Shown here: positions 26,421-34,652 of the stretch, piece after piece | Numbering within the stretch: the first letter of the stretch is position 1 | Layout of the letters: each line of letters starts with the position of its first letter | DNA from: Bacillus sp. B1-b2 | GTDB lineage: Bacteria > Bacillota > Bacilli > Bacillales > Cytobacillaceae | DNA: 64,000 nucleotides | NCBI RefSeq assembly: GCF_009183415.1 | Contig: NZ_WEHU01000017.1 | Location: 1 to 64,000 of the forward strand | Direction of reading: 5' to 3' | The notes under the pieces: generated by a model | Databases searched by the model: none | Told to the model about the DNA's origin: nothing | What the model saw: only the letters and a program-made list of their open reading frames with translations | Made by a program: the position numbers and the translations under genes

Positions 26421-26790
26421 TTATCTATTTCTATAGTTCTCCGCAATGTGCACTAATTTAATTCCTTGAAGACATTCTAACATTTTCCCTCTGCATTCTT
26501 TCATTTCTGCTTGAATCATACATTCATATCTATGAACAAAATCACACTCAAACATAGAAAAAGTGCCTTCTATCGCATAAATAATCTCTAAAAGAAAAAT
26601 CCCTCTCTTTGTCTAGATAAATAATAACCACCTTACGCACCATAAACAGTTTCAATGATTCTAGCTTTAGCTAGCTAGCTTGGTAAATATTTTAGAAAGC
26701 CAATTTTCTATTCTATAATTCCAACTTATACACGAAGCTAGTTCATGTATGTTCTTCTTAAAAATTGATAAATTATCTTTTAAATACTTA
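26421..26790 (-). pseudogene. decayed Rrf2-family transcriptional regulator
   Basis: Minus-strand frames read, in order, a helix-turn-helix part (WLSKIFTKLAS), then ARIIETVYGA-stop-GGYYLSRQ, then RDIIYAIEGTFSMFECDF and a Cys-containing tail ending at 26421. This is the order of Rrf2 proteins of the YwnA/IscR kind (LSKILTKLxxAxLIExxxGAxGGY). A TAA replaces the Lys or Asn codon of GAKGGY, and at least two frameshifts separate the pieces. The first 30 or so residues are gone. A true pseudogene. Confidence 0.7.
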
Positions 26791-26891
26791 TTTGTCAGAA
26801 AAAATGGGTAATCAATATAGGTACAACATTCCATTATTGTATACATAATCAGTCGTATTTATGGAACCTTAATTATGATGAAGAAAGCATA

Positions 26892-27101
26892 CTATTCTTT
26901 TTCTGAAACCTTTCTAATATACTCTCTCGGTTGAAATGGCACCATTGTTTCTTCTAATTGAATGGAAGCATCTGATTCGATTTGTAATAGTTCATCTAGT
27001 GTATAAAAGCTTCTTTTATGGAAATGACTCCATATAAAGCCAAAAGATATGGAAAGTAGCATGATAGAAATAGCGATGCTGATTTTTATTCCATGTTTCA
27101 T
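26892..27101 (-). CDS. small single-pass membrane protein, 69 aa
   Basis: A 69-residue protein with one N-terminal hydrophobic segment (about 5-25, ISIAISIMLLSISFGFIW) and a short acidic outer tail (LDELLQIESDASIQLEE). GAGGTGAAGTTATA precedes ATG 27101. No family recognised. It diverges from the mrp operon, which may be coincidence. The ribosome site supports it. Confidence 0.55.
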   Translation of the reverse strand: MKHGIKISIAISIMLLSISFGFIWSHFHKRSFYTLDELLQIESDASIQLEETMVPFQPREYIRKVSEKE

Positions 27102-27331
27102 TATAACTTCACCTCACGTATAGTGTGAGCATAAAATGAGCGAAAGTTACCTGTTAAATGAAAAAAATTTTTCGATACATTTTGATCGCTTTCTTCCTAT
27201 TTAATAGAAATGCTCAAAGCTTTAATTCTCTACATTTTCCTATGTGCATACAATCTTTTTTTGCGTTATACTTTTACATATTCACCATAATCATGTCTTT
27301 TTACCTAATCATTTAAGGAGGTTATTTTATT

Positions 27332-29722
27332 TTGTCTATACTTCATTGGGTAGTACTAGCACCATTTTTATATGCCATTATTATTCCTATTTTATTTACA
27401 TACATGAAAAGAGTACATACTGGATGGTTTATCCTTCCTCTTCCTTTTCTTTTATTCATTTATTTTTGTAGTAAAATTCCAACGACATCACAACTACAAA
27501 CAGACGTCTTTACCTTAACGTGGATCCCTTCTATTGGCATTGATTTTTCCTTAATGCTTGATGGACTTGGCATGTTGTTTTCTCTATTAATTACAGGAAT
27601 AGGAACACTTGTTATACTATATTCCATTTTCTATTTAGATAAGGCAAAAGAAAAACTAAATCAATTTTATGTGTACCTATTACTCTTTATGGGAGCCATG
27701 CTTGGAATTGTATTATCGGATAACCTTATTGTTCTATATATGTTCTGGGAAATAACCAGTATCTCTTCATTTCTTCTAATAGGTTTTTGGAATAACAGAA
27801 GGAATTCTCGAAATGGTGCTATAAAATCCATGGTTATTACGGTCTTTGGGGGATTGTCGTTATTAGCAGGAATCATTCTGCTCTATTTGATGACTGGAAC
27901 CTTCCAAATTTCTGAAATAATTGCTTCTGTTCAACAAAATTCTATTATGACAGATCCGTTATTTATTTTAGCTATGATATGTGTCTTACTTGGAGCATTC
28001 ACTAAATCTGCTCAATTTCCGTTTCATATCTGGTTACCAGATGCAATGGAAGCACCTACACCAGTTAGTGCTTATTTACATTCTGCCACTATGGTTAAGG
28101 CAGGAATCTACCTGGTTGCTCGTTTAAGTCCGGTCTTTGCAGTGTCTGGTTACTGGCTTTGGTTGGTATCTATAGTAGGTATAGTTACATTAATTTATGG
28201 ATCATTCTTTGCTATTAAACAAACAGACTTAAAAGGAATCCTTGCCTATTCTACTATCAGTCAACTTGGGATGATTATGTCGCTCTTAGGAATTGGTGCA
28301 GCAGGTGTTCATTATGAAAGTGAAACTACTTACTATATTGCAACTGCAGCTGCTGTTTTTCATTTATTAAATCATGCTACATTCAAAGGTAGTTTATTTA
28401 TGGTAGTTGGCATAATTGATCATGAGACAGGTACAAGAGATATTCGACGTTTAAGTGGATTAATGCAAGTAATGCCTATAACATTCACCATTAGTATTAT
28501 TGGTGCCTTTTCCATGGCAGGCTTACCTCCATTCAATGGCTTTCTTAGCAAGGAAATGTTCTTTGCGAGCATGCTAAACATTTTAGAGTTTAATTTATTT
28601 AACATGCAAACTTGGGGATTATTATTGCCTATTATCGCTTGGATAGGGAGTATCTTTACTTTTGTTTATAGTATGATTCTTGTTTTTAAACCCTTTGCTG
28701 GTGCTTTTAAGCCTGAAAAGCTTGCTACAAAGCCACATGAAGCACCAATAGGCATGTTAATTTCTCCGATCATTTTAGTTTCATTAGTGATTGTAATTGG
28801 TTTGTTCCCTGATTTAGTAGCTAACACTATTCTATCTCCTGCTATTTCATCTATATATGGGGGAGGTTCTTATGATCTCCATATCTATCATTGGCATGGT
28901 TTCCAGCCTGAATTATTTATGACAATTGGAGTAATACTAGCTGGTATTTTACTTTATAAAACGAGAGAGAAATGGACAACAATTTATCGTGTTTTTCCAA
29001 CTATCTTAAATCGTTTATATGATATCTTACGATTTAAGACAGAAGGAAGCTTTAATTCATTAACTAACCGATATATGGTAGGCTCACTTCGAACCTATTT
29101 AATTTATATTTTCTCGTTTTTTGTTTTTATCCTTTTATTAACAATGATTCTAAAGGATGGGTTTACATCTGACTTATCTAACTTAGCACCAATTGGAGCT
29201 TATGAAATTGGTCTATCTTTTGTGCTAATTATCGCAACCATTTCTATTCTCTTTGCAAAATCAAGATTAACCTCCATCATTTTATTAGGTGCCGTAGGTT
29301 ATACTGTTTCTCTTTTTTATGTTGTTTTTCGAGCACCAGATCTTGCATTAACACAATTGGTAATTGAAACTGTATCTGTCGCGTTATTTTTACTATGCTT
29401 TTATCATTTACCTAAAAATGCACGAAAAAAAGAAAGCATACCTTTTAAATTATCGAATGCAATTGTCTCTATTTTAGTAGGTCTTGTTGTCATGCTTATT
29501 GCTATCTCTTCCTACAGTAATAAACTTTTTGGATCTATTGCTGAATTCTATGTGGAGAATACGTATAAAAAGGCAGCTGGAGAGAACATGGTTAACGTTA
29601 TATTAGTAGACTTTAGAGGATTTGATACACTTTTTGAAATAGCCGTTCTTGCCATTGCTTCTATTGGTATATTTACCATGATTAAACTTCGCATGGGAGG
29701 TAAGAAAAGTGAAAATAAATAA
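27332..29722 (+). CDS. mrpA: Mrp Na+/H+ antiporter subunit A
   Basis: A 796-residue integral membrane protein, the size of Bacillus MrpA (about 800). The NuoL-like antiporter part carries the conserved proton-path motifs (MFWEITSISSFLLIG, KSAQFPFHIWLPDAMEAPTPVSAYLHSATMVKAG). The C-terminal part has the MrpA-specific region (RAPDLALTQLVIETVSVALF). It is the core of the hetero-oligomeric sodium/proton antiporter for alkaline pH and salt tolerance. Start TTG 27332 after AAGGAGG. First gene of seven. Confidence 0.95.
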   Translation: MSILHWVVLAPFLYAIIIPILFTYMKRVHTGWFILPLPFLLFIYFCSKIPTTSQLQTDVFTLTWIPSIGIDFSLMLDGLGMLFSLLITGIGTLVILYSIFYLDKAKEKLNQFYVYLLLFMGAMLGIVLSDNLIVLYMFWEITSISSFLLIGFWNNRRNSRNGAIKSMVITVFGGLSLLAGIILLYLMTGTFQISEIIASVQQNSIMTDPLFILAMICVLLGAFTKSAQFPFHIWLPDAMEAPTPVSAYLHSATMVKAGIYLVARLSPVFAVSGYWLWLVSIVGIVTLIYGSFFAIKQTDLKGILAYSTISQLGMIMSLLGIGAAGVHYESETTYYIATAAAVFHLLNHATFKGSLFMVVGIIDHETGTRDIRRLSGLMQVMPITFTISIIGAFSMAGLPPFNGFLSKEMFFASMLNILEFNLFNMQTWGLLLPIIAWIGSIFTFVYSMILVFKPFAGAFKPEKLATKPHEAPIGMLISPIILVSLVIVIGLFPDLVANTILSPAISSIYGGGSYDLHIYHWHGFQPELFMTIGVILAGILLYKTREKWTTIYRVFPTILNRLYDILRFKTEGSFNSLTNRYMVGSLRTYLIYIFSFFVFILLLTMILKDGFTSDLSNLAPIGAYEIGLSFVLIIATISILFAKSRLTSIILLGAVGYTVSLFYVVFRAPDLALTQLVIETVSVALFLLCFYHLPKNARKKESIPFKLSNAIVSILVGLVVMLIAISSYSNKLFGSIAEFYVENTYKKAAGENMVNVILVDFRGFDTLFEIAVLAIASIGIFTMIKLRMGGKKSENK

Positions 29723-30134
29723 TTTAGTTCTTCAAACTGTTACTAAAATAATCGTTTTTCTTATTTTTCTTTATTCAGTAGACCTATTCTTTGCAGGGCA
29801 CTATACGCCTGGGGGTGGGTTTGTAGGTGGATTAATGACGAGTGGAGCTATCGTGCTATTGCTATTAGCCTATGATTTAAAAACAGTTAGAAAAATCTTT
29901 CCTGTTAACTTTATTTATGTTACTGCGTTAGGATTGTTCATTAGTTTTTCTACAGGAATGATTGGTATTTTTGCTGATAAGCCCTTTTTAACTCATTTTT
30001 TTCATAAGCATGTGCATCTACCTATTATAGGAGAGACATCCTTACATACAGCTGCTTTATTTGATTTAGGTGTTTTTCTAGTAGTAGTCGGCGTTACCAT
30101 GACCATTATTCAAACGATTGGAGAGGATGACTAA
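29709..30134 (+). CDS. mrpB: Mrp Na+/H+ antiporter subunit B
   Basis: A 141-residue membrane protein with four helices and the MrpB signature GHYTPGGGFVGGLM. It overlaps mrpA by 14 bases and starts at GTG 29709. Part of the Mrp complex; required with all other subunits for transport in Bacillus. Confidence 0.93.
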   Translation: MKINNLVLQTVTKIIVFLIFLYSVDLFFAGHYTPGGGFVGGLMTSGAIVLLLLAYDLKTVRKIFPVNFIYVTALGLFISFSTGMIGIFADKPFLTHFFHKHVHLPIIGETSLHTAALFDLGVFLVVVGVTMTIIQTIGEDD

Positions 30135-30472
30135 TGGAATTATTAATGGCCATTATAATTGGTATCTTATTCATGTGTGCTACCTATTTAATATTATCAA
30201 AGAGTATATTACGTATCATTATAGGGACTGGGTTACTGAGTCATGGAGTTCATTTACTTGTACTAACAATGGGTGGTCTCAAAGGCGGCGCTGCTCCCTT
30301 ACTTGGTCAGCATGCAACTAGCTATACAGATCCCTTGCCGCAAGCCTTAATTCTTACTGCCATTGTCATAAGCTTTGGTGTTACTTCCTTTTTGCTAGTT
30401 CTAGCCTATCGAACTTATCAAGAATTAGGAACCGATAATCTGGAGAAATTGAGAGGAAAGAAGCATGACTAA
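30134..30472 (+). CDS. mrpC: Mrp Na+/H+ antiporter subunit C
   Basis: A 112-residue NuoK-like membrane subunit with three helices. Motifs LLSHGVHLLVLTMGG and DPLPQALILTAIVISFG are characteristic. Start overlaps the mrpB stop by one base (TAATG), indicating translational coupling. Confidence 0.93.
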   Translation: MELLMAIIIGILFMCATYLILSKSILRIIIGTGLLSHGVHLLVLTMGGLKGGAAPLLGQHATSYTDPLPQALILTAIVISFGVTSFLLVLAYRTYQELGTDNLEKLRGKKHD

Positions 30473-31943
30473 TTTGATTTTATTTCCCATACTAATTCCT
30501 TTATTTACTGGAATTATATTAATCTTCTTTCACAAAAGAATACATTTGCAACGGGGTATTTCCTTATTAAGTATTTTCAGTTCCTTATATGTCACTTTTA
30601 TCATGATACATACCATTAAAGAAGAAGGTATTCAAACAGTTAATTTGGGCAATTGGGAAGCTCCATTTGGAATTACGATTGTTTCTGATATGCTTAGTGC
30701 TCTTTTGGTTTTGACAACCAATATCGTAGCCCTTTGTTGTGTTTTCTTTTCTTTTAGAGGACTTGATAAAGAAAGAGAAGAATCCTACTATTACCCTATT
30801 GTTCAATTTTTATTAGTTGGTGTTACAGGAGCTTTTTCAACAGGTGATATTTTTAATTTATTTGTCTTTTTTGAAGTAATGCTTATGTCATCTTATGTAT
30901 TACTAGTAATCGGAAATTCAAAGATTCAATTACGAGAAACGGTAAAATATATTATTGTAAATGTGGTTGCATCTGGCTTGTTTGTTATAACCGTTGCCTA
31001 CTTATATTCTGTAGTTGGCACATTAAATATGGCTCATATTTCAGAACGAATTAGTGAGTTGAATCAACCAGGCATACTAACCGTAATAGCCGTTCTTTTT
31101 TTAATTGTATTTGGATTAAAGGGTGCTATCTTCCCTTTATTCTTCTGGCTTCCAGGCTCTTATTATGCTGCACCTATTCCAATACTCGCATTATTTGGTG
31201 CCTTACTAACAAAGGTTGGAGTTTATTCAATTACAAGAACCTATTCCCTATTCTTCTATGAAGATACTTATGCCTTTACTCTGTTAGCCATTCTATCCTT
31301 AATCACAATCGTTTTAGGTGTAATTGGCGCTTTAGCCTATAATGACTTAAAGAAAATAATTATTTACAACATTATAACAGCCATTGGAGTCATCTTGTTC
31401 GCTGTTTCTGTCTTTAATGAAACCTCTTTAAACGGAGCAATCTTTTATTTGCTTCACGATATGATTGTTAAAGGTGCTTTATTCTTATTGATTGGGATTA
31501 TGATTTATCTAACAGGAACTAGCAACTTAAATTCTATGAGCGGGTTAATGAAAAGATATCCATTTCTCGCTTGGATTTTCTTTATTGCCGTGATATCACT
31601 AGCAGGTATACCACCTCTAAGTGGATTTGTAGGAAAATTACTCATTATCCAAGGTGGATTTTTAGATAAAAATTATCTTGGCAGTTTTATTGTTGTTATG
31701 TCAAGCCTACTTGTCTTATTATCTGGCATTAAAATTTTTGTAAAAGGTTTTTGGGGAGATGAATCTCCAAATCTTACAGAAGAGAAACGAAAAATTAACA
31801 TTCAGCTACTGCCTTGTATTTTGTTAATTACATTGTCTGTACTAATAGGGCTAGGCTCAGAAGTCATGTACTCTTATATTTCTATCGCAGCAGAGACATT
31901 ACTTCATCCAGAAAACTATATACATGCCGTCTTAAAGGAGTGA
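30465..31943 (+). CDS. mrpD: Mrp Na+/H+ antiporter subunit D
   Basis: A 492-residue NuoM/NuoN-like membrane subunit. Conserved segments include FFEVMLMSSYVLLVIG, GLKGAIFPLFFWLPGSYYAAP and LHDMIVKGALFLLIG, with the membrane Glu and Lys residues of the proton path. It overlaps mrpC by eight bases. Confidence 0.94.
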   Translation: MTNLILFPILIPLFTGIILIFFHKRIHLQRGISLLSIFSSLYVTFIMIHTIKEEGIQTVNLGNWEAPFGITIVSDMLSALLVLTTNIVALCCVFFSFRGLDKEREESYYYPIVQFLLVGVTGAFSTGDIFNLFVFFEVMLMSSYVLLVIGNSKIQLRETVKYIIVNVVASGLFVITVAYLYSVVGTLNMAHISERISELNQPGILTVIAVLFLIVFGLKGAIFPLFFWLPGSYYAAPIPILALFGALLTKVGVYSITRTYSLFFYEDTYAFTLLAILSLITIVLGVIGALAYNDLKKIIIYNIITAIGVILFAVSVFNETSLNGAIFYLLHDMIVKGALFLLIGIMIYLTGTSNLNSMSGLMKRYPFLAWIFFIAVISLAGIPPLSGFVGKLLIIQGGFLDKNYLGSFIVVMSSLLVLLSGIKIFVKGFWGDESPNLTEEKRKINIQLLPCILLITLSVLIGLGSEVMYSYISIAAETLLHPENYIHAVLKE

Positions 31944-31949
31944 TGAATA

Positions 31950-32426
31950 ATGGCATTTCAATTATTATTAAATTTTCTTATAAGCTTTATTTGGATGTTT
32001 TTAAAAAGTTCATTTGCTCCTGATACATTTCTAATAGGATATATAATAGGATTATTATTAATTTTTGTGACTAGAAGATTCTTTCCAACAAAATTTTATT
32101 TGATTCAATTGCTAGCTATTTTAAAATTATTATGGATTTTCATTAAAGAATTAATCATAGCAAATGTTGCTGTACTGAAAATTATACTTCAACCAAAATT
32201 AGCAGTAACACCAGGAATTTTCGCTATGAAAACTGTTTTAACAAAAGATTGGGAGATTACTGTCCTTTGTAATCTTATAACACTGACACCAGGTACTCTT
32301 GTATTGGATATATCAGAAGATAATTCTACTCTCTATATCCATGCAATGGATATTAGTGATAAAGAAGCAACCATTACTAGCATTAGAAATAGCTTTGAAA
32401 AAGCAATACTAGAGGTGAGTAACTAA
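31950..32426 (+). CDS. mrpE: Mrp Na+/H+ antiporter subunit E
   Basis: A 158-residue MrpE. Two or three N-terminal helices precede a cytoplasmic domain with NLITLTPGTLVLDIS, the family signature. AAAGGAGTGATGAATA before ATG 31950. Six bases separate it from mrpD. Confidence 0.93.
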   Translation: MAFQLLLNFLISFIWMFLKSSFAPDTFLIGYIIGLLLIFVTRRFFPTKFYLIQLLAILKLLWIFIKELIIANVAVLKIILQPKLAVTPGIFAMKTVLTKDWEITVLCNLITLTPGTLVLDISEDNSTLYIHAMDISDKEATITSIRNSFEKAILEVSN

Positions 32427-32713
32427 TGTTCCAATTAATCATGAACGCTTCGCTATTGATTGTTTCTATATCCACAATTATTTTTATATACCGTGTTATT
32501 AAAGGACCTACCACTCCTGATCGCGTAGTTGCTTTAGATGCAATAGGTATTAACTTAGTTGCTATTACGGCTATTCTTTCTGTTGTCTTAAATACTTCTG
32601 CATTTTTAGAAGTTATTTTGCTTATAGGAATTTTAGCTTTTATTGGCACTATAGCTTTCTCTAAATATCTGGAGAAAGGAGTTATTATCGATCATGATAA
32701 CGACAATAATTAG
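32426..32713 (+). CDS. mrpF: Mrp Na+/H+ antiporter subunit F
   Basis: A 95-residue three-helix subunit with the signature GPTTPDRVVALDAIG after the first helix. Start overlaps the mrpE stop by one base. MrpF has also been linked to cholate efflux in Bacillus subtilis. Confidence 0.93.
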   Translation: MFQLIMNASLLIVSISTIIFIYRVIKGPTTPDRVVALDAIGINLVAITAILSVVLNTSAFLEVILLIGILAFIGTIAFSKYLEKGVIIDHDNDNN

Positions 32714-33056
32714 TATTATTACAGCTGTACTCATATTTGCAGGAGCTCTGTTAACGTTAGTGGCTAGTATCGGGGTGCTTAGACTTCCAGATGTTTATAC
32801 AAGAAGTCATGCAGCCTCAAAATCAGCAACGTTAGGGATTATGTTTATCCTGCTAGGAGCTTGTCTTTACTTTTTTCAAAAAGAAGGTATTTTTAACTCT
32901 CGATTAATCCTTGCTATTGCCTTCATATTTTTAACATCACCTGTTGCTGGACAGCTTATTATTCGTTCGGCCTATAATAGAAATATTCCAATGACAGACA
33001 TGACCATTCGGGATGATTTAAAAACAGCAAAAATGAAATCCACAGATTTAGAATAA
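32694..33056 (+). CDS. mrpG: Mrp Na+/H+ antiporter subunit G
   Basis: A 120-residue three-helix subunit with SIGVLRLPDVYTRSHAASK, the MrpG signature. It overlaps mrpF by 20 bases and is the last of the seven genes; a strong terminator follows three bases after the stop. The operon is complete in the canonical A-G order. Confidence 0.93.
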   Translation: MITTIISIITAVLIFAGALLTLVASIGVLRLPDVYTRSHAASKSATLGIMFILLGACLYFFQKEGIFNSRLILAIAFIFLTSPVAGQLIIRSAYNRNIPMTDMTIRDDLKTAKMKSTDLE

Positions 33057-33060
33057 CAAT

Positions 33061-33091
33061 AAAAGATACCACCATTGACGTGGTATCTTTT
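33061..33091. terminator. terminator of the mrp operon (copy 1 of a duplicated 31-mer)
   Basis: AAAAGATACCAC (33061-33072) pairs with GTGGTATCTTTT (33080-33091), loop of seven. The identical 31 bases recur at 33738-33768. Confidence 0.85.
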
Positions 33092-33099
33092 CATACTGT

Positions 33100-33265
33100 T
33101 GAAAAACAAAATGGACTATGAATAAATTTGGTAGGTCATTAACGGTCTGAATAAGGGATGAATTCCGTGGGGATCGGAGCTTTAGCCGGTGGTCTGCAGG
33201 GTCTCGAGACTGTCTCGCAGAACCCACAGGACTGAGTCTCCCCACTGAAACCATAGAACATTTGT
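33100..33265. repeat. degenerate Bacillaceae-type dispersed intergenic repeat
   Basis: A GC-richer island with GTGGGGATCGGAG, GTCTCGAGACTGTCTCGCAG and CCCACAGGACTGAGTCTCCCC. This pattern of short inverted blocks resembles a noncoding element scattered through many Bacillaceae chromosomes. Similar blocks occur at 34490-34600 and 57340-57580. No convincing reading frame. Confidence 0.5.
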
Positions 33266-33330
33266 GTAACATTCTAGTTGTCCAATTTAAGTTCGTTTTT
33301 GCCTATTCAGTCGTCTTACAAGAATTATCA

Positions 33331-33522
33331 AAAATAAGCGGAAATTTACGGCTAATGGCAAATATAATGGTAAATTCCTTGCTAATAAGCGTATATTTCC
33401 TCTTATGTAAGGAAAAGTAGTCTGATTTTATGTTTTTTAAGGAAATAAGCGGAAATCTACGCCTATTTCAGCTGTTTTTCATGGAAGTAACGAAAATAAG
33501 CGTATATTTCCGCCTATTTTCT
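33331..33522. repeat. four alternating AATAAGCG hairpin units
   Basis: AATAAGCG starts at 33333, 33384, 33444 and 33495. Odd units continue GGAAAT, even units continue TATATTTCC. Units three and four form arms of about 26 bp with three mismatches; units one and two form a weaker pair. Each unit is itself an imperfect palindrome (AATAAGCG...CGCCTATT). Spacing 51, 60, 51. Confidence 0.6.
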
Positions 33523-33737
33523 AAAAGTTTATAAAAATATTTCTGTGGTGCAAAGATCCCTCTACTATTTCACCTATTCCATTCCCATCTTTGAGTAGAT
33601 GAAATACATAAAAAAATCCTTGTTTCCCATAGGTGATTCAAGGAATTTTCATCTCTATTTTCGCTTACGATTCCTTGATAGTATAATGCTATTAAATTTG
33701 TTGTGTATCCATTGCATAATCTTTTTTCAACTTTGTG

Positions 33738-33768
33738 AAAAGATACCACCATTGACGTGGTATCTTTT
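33738..33768. terminator. terminator, exact copy 2 of the 31-mer
   Basis: Identical to 33061-33091. It stands 32 bases beyond the stop of the DUF3953 gene, so it serves that minus-strand transcript. Confidence 0.85.
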
Positions 33769-33799
33769 GTTTTCTTCGCAAAAATCATTATACTTTTCC

Positions 33800-34057
33800 T
33801 CACCTGTCAAAGATAAAAACATATAAGGAACCAAATATATTAAAACCTGCAACGCTAAAAAGTATATAGGAAAACGATTTCTCTTTTTCTCTCTGTACTG
33901 TAAGAGCCATCATTAGAAACATCATTCCTAAAAAGAAATACGTTAGAGTTAAAAATGTATGATTATCCGTTAACATGGTATATAGAGCAAATAGTGCGGT
34001 CATTATACCAAAAACTATTCTAAGAGTTTTCAACAAGTAATTCCTCCTTACAGTCAT
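33800..34057 (-). CDS. DUF3953 family membrane protein (YczI-like)
   Basis: An 85-residue protein with three hydrophobic segments (about 10-25, 33-51 and 62-82) and the order seen in YczI: LRIVFGIMTALFALYTMLTD, then FFLGMMFLMMALTVQRE. Function unknown. AAGGAGGAATTAC region precedes the start at 34057. It converges on the repeat block after mrpG. Confidence 0.7.
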   Translation of the reverse strand: MTVRRNYLLKTLRIVFGIMTALFALYTMLTDNHTFLTLTYFFLGMMFLMMALTVQREKEKSFSYILFSVAGFNIFGSLYVFIFDR

Positions 34058-34124
34058 CTTTGAGTTTCGTTCATTATTGAAATCTACTTATTGTCACTAG
34101 CCATGTATACTTAAAGTTGAATAC

Positions 34125-34175
34125 AAAAAAAGAGCCTGTTACCAAAGGGTATTAATCCCCCTTGGTGACAGACTC
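34125..34175 (-). terminator. terminator, minus strand
   Basis: Imperfect 18-bp hairpin: GAGCCTGTTACCAAAGGG (34132-34149) against CCCCCTTGGTGACAGACTC (34157-34175), followed on the minus strand by T7. It may end the long copper/nik-type operon, although 480 bases lie between. Confidence 0.65.
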
Positions 34176-34652
34176 CTCCGTGTTCAAACGAATTTTGATT
34201 ATTTTAAACTTAACATAATAAGTTATATTATTCAACTAAGAGCTTGGTGTAAGCTTTTAAATTTGGATGCATGGTATTTAAAAGATTTATAAACTCTTGT
34301 TGGACAGAAATTATTAGAAAATCATAAAGAAGGACAAATGAACTTCCCTTCCTTCTTTATATGATAGACTATCATTATAAGCTCAAAACGGAATATTCAT
34401 TTAATTATTATGTTCTTCAGAATAGGAAAATGGATTGTTAGAATCTATATGTAAAGTTATGTTGCAAGAAAGAATATTTTGCACGTTGAATGGAGCGAAA
34501 GGGGTGAGACTTCTGTGGGATAGTTAAGATCCCACATGTGGAACGTCGAGCAGGCTTAGAGCCCGCCCCGAGGAAAGTGAACCTAGTCAGCAGAAATCAA
34601 TCTCCTCCATTATCAGATTAACAGCTTCTTAAGCTAATGAGTTAATCTAAAA
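34176..34652. other. intergenic with dispersed repeat, about 480 bases
   Basis: The left half is AT-rich with a hairpin (TCATAAAGAAGG pairing with CCTTCTTTATATGA, 34321-34364). The right half (about 34490-34600) has GGAGCGAAAGGGGTGAGACT, GATCCCACATGTGGAACG and GAGGAAAGTGAACC, another degraded copy of the Bacillaceae-type intergenic element. I see no gene. Confidence 0.5.

Noticed and set aside
33048-33272. Minus-strand frame through the GC-rich island after mrpG
   Set aside because: It runs through the terminator and the dispersed repeat; such frames arise by chance in these elements.
34321-34364. Hairpin considered as terminator of the nik-type operon
   Set aside because: Lacks a T tract; the hairpin at 34125-34175 with T7 is the better candidate.
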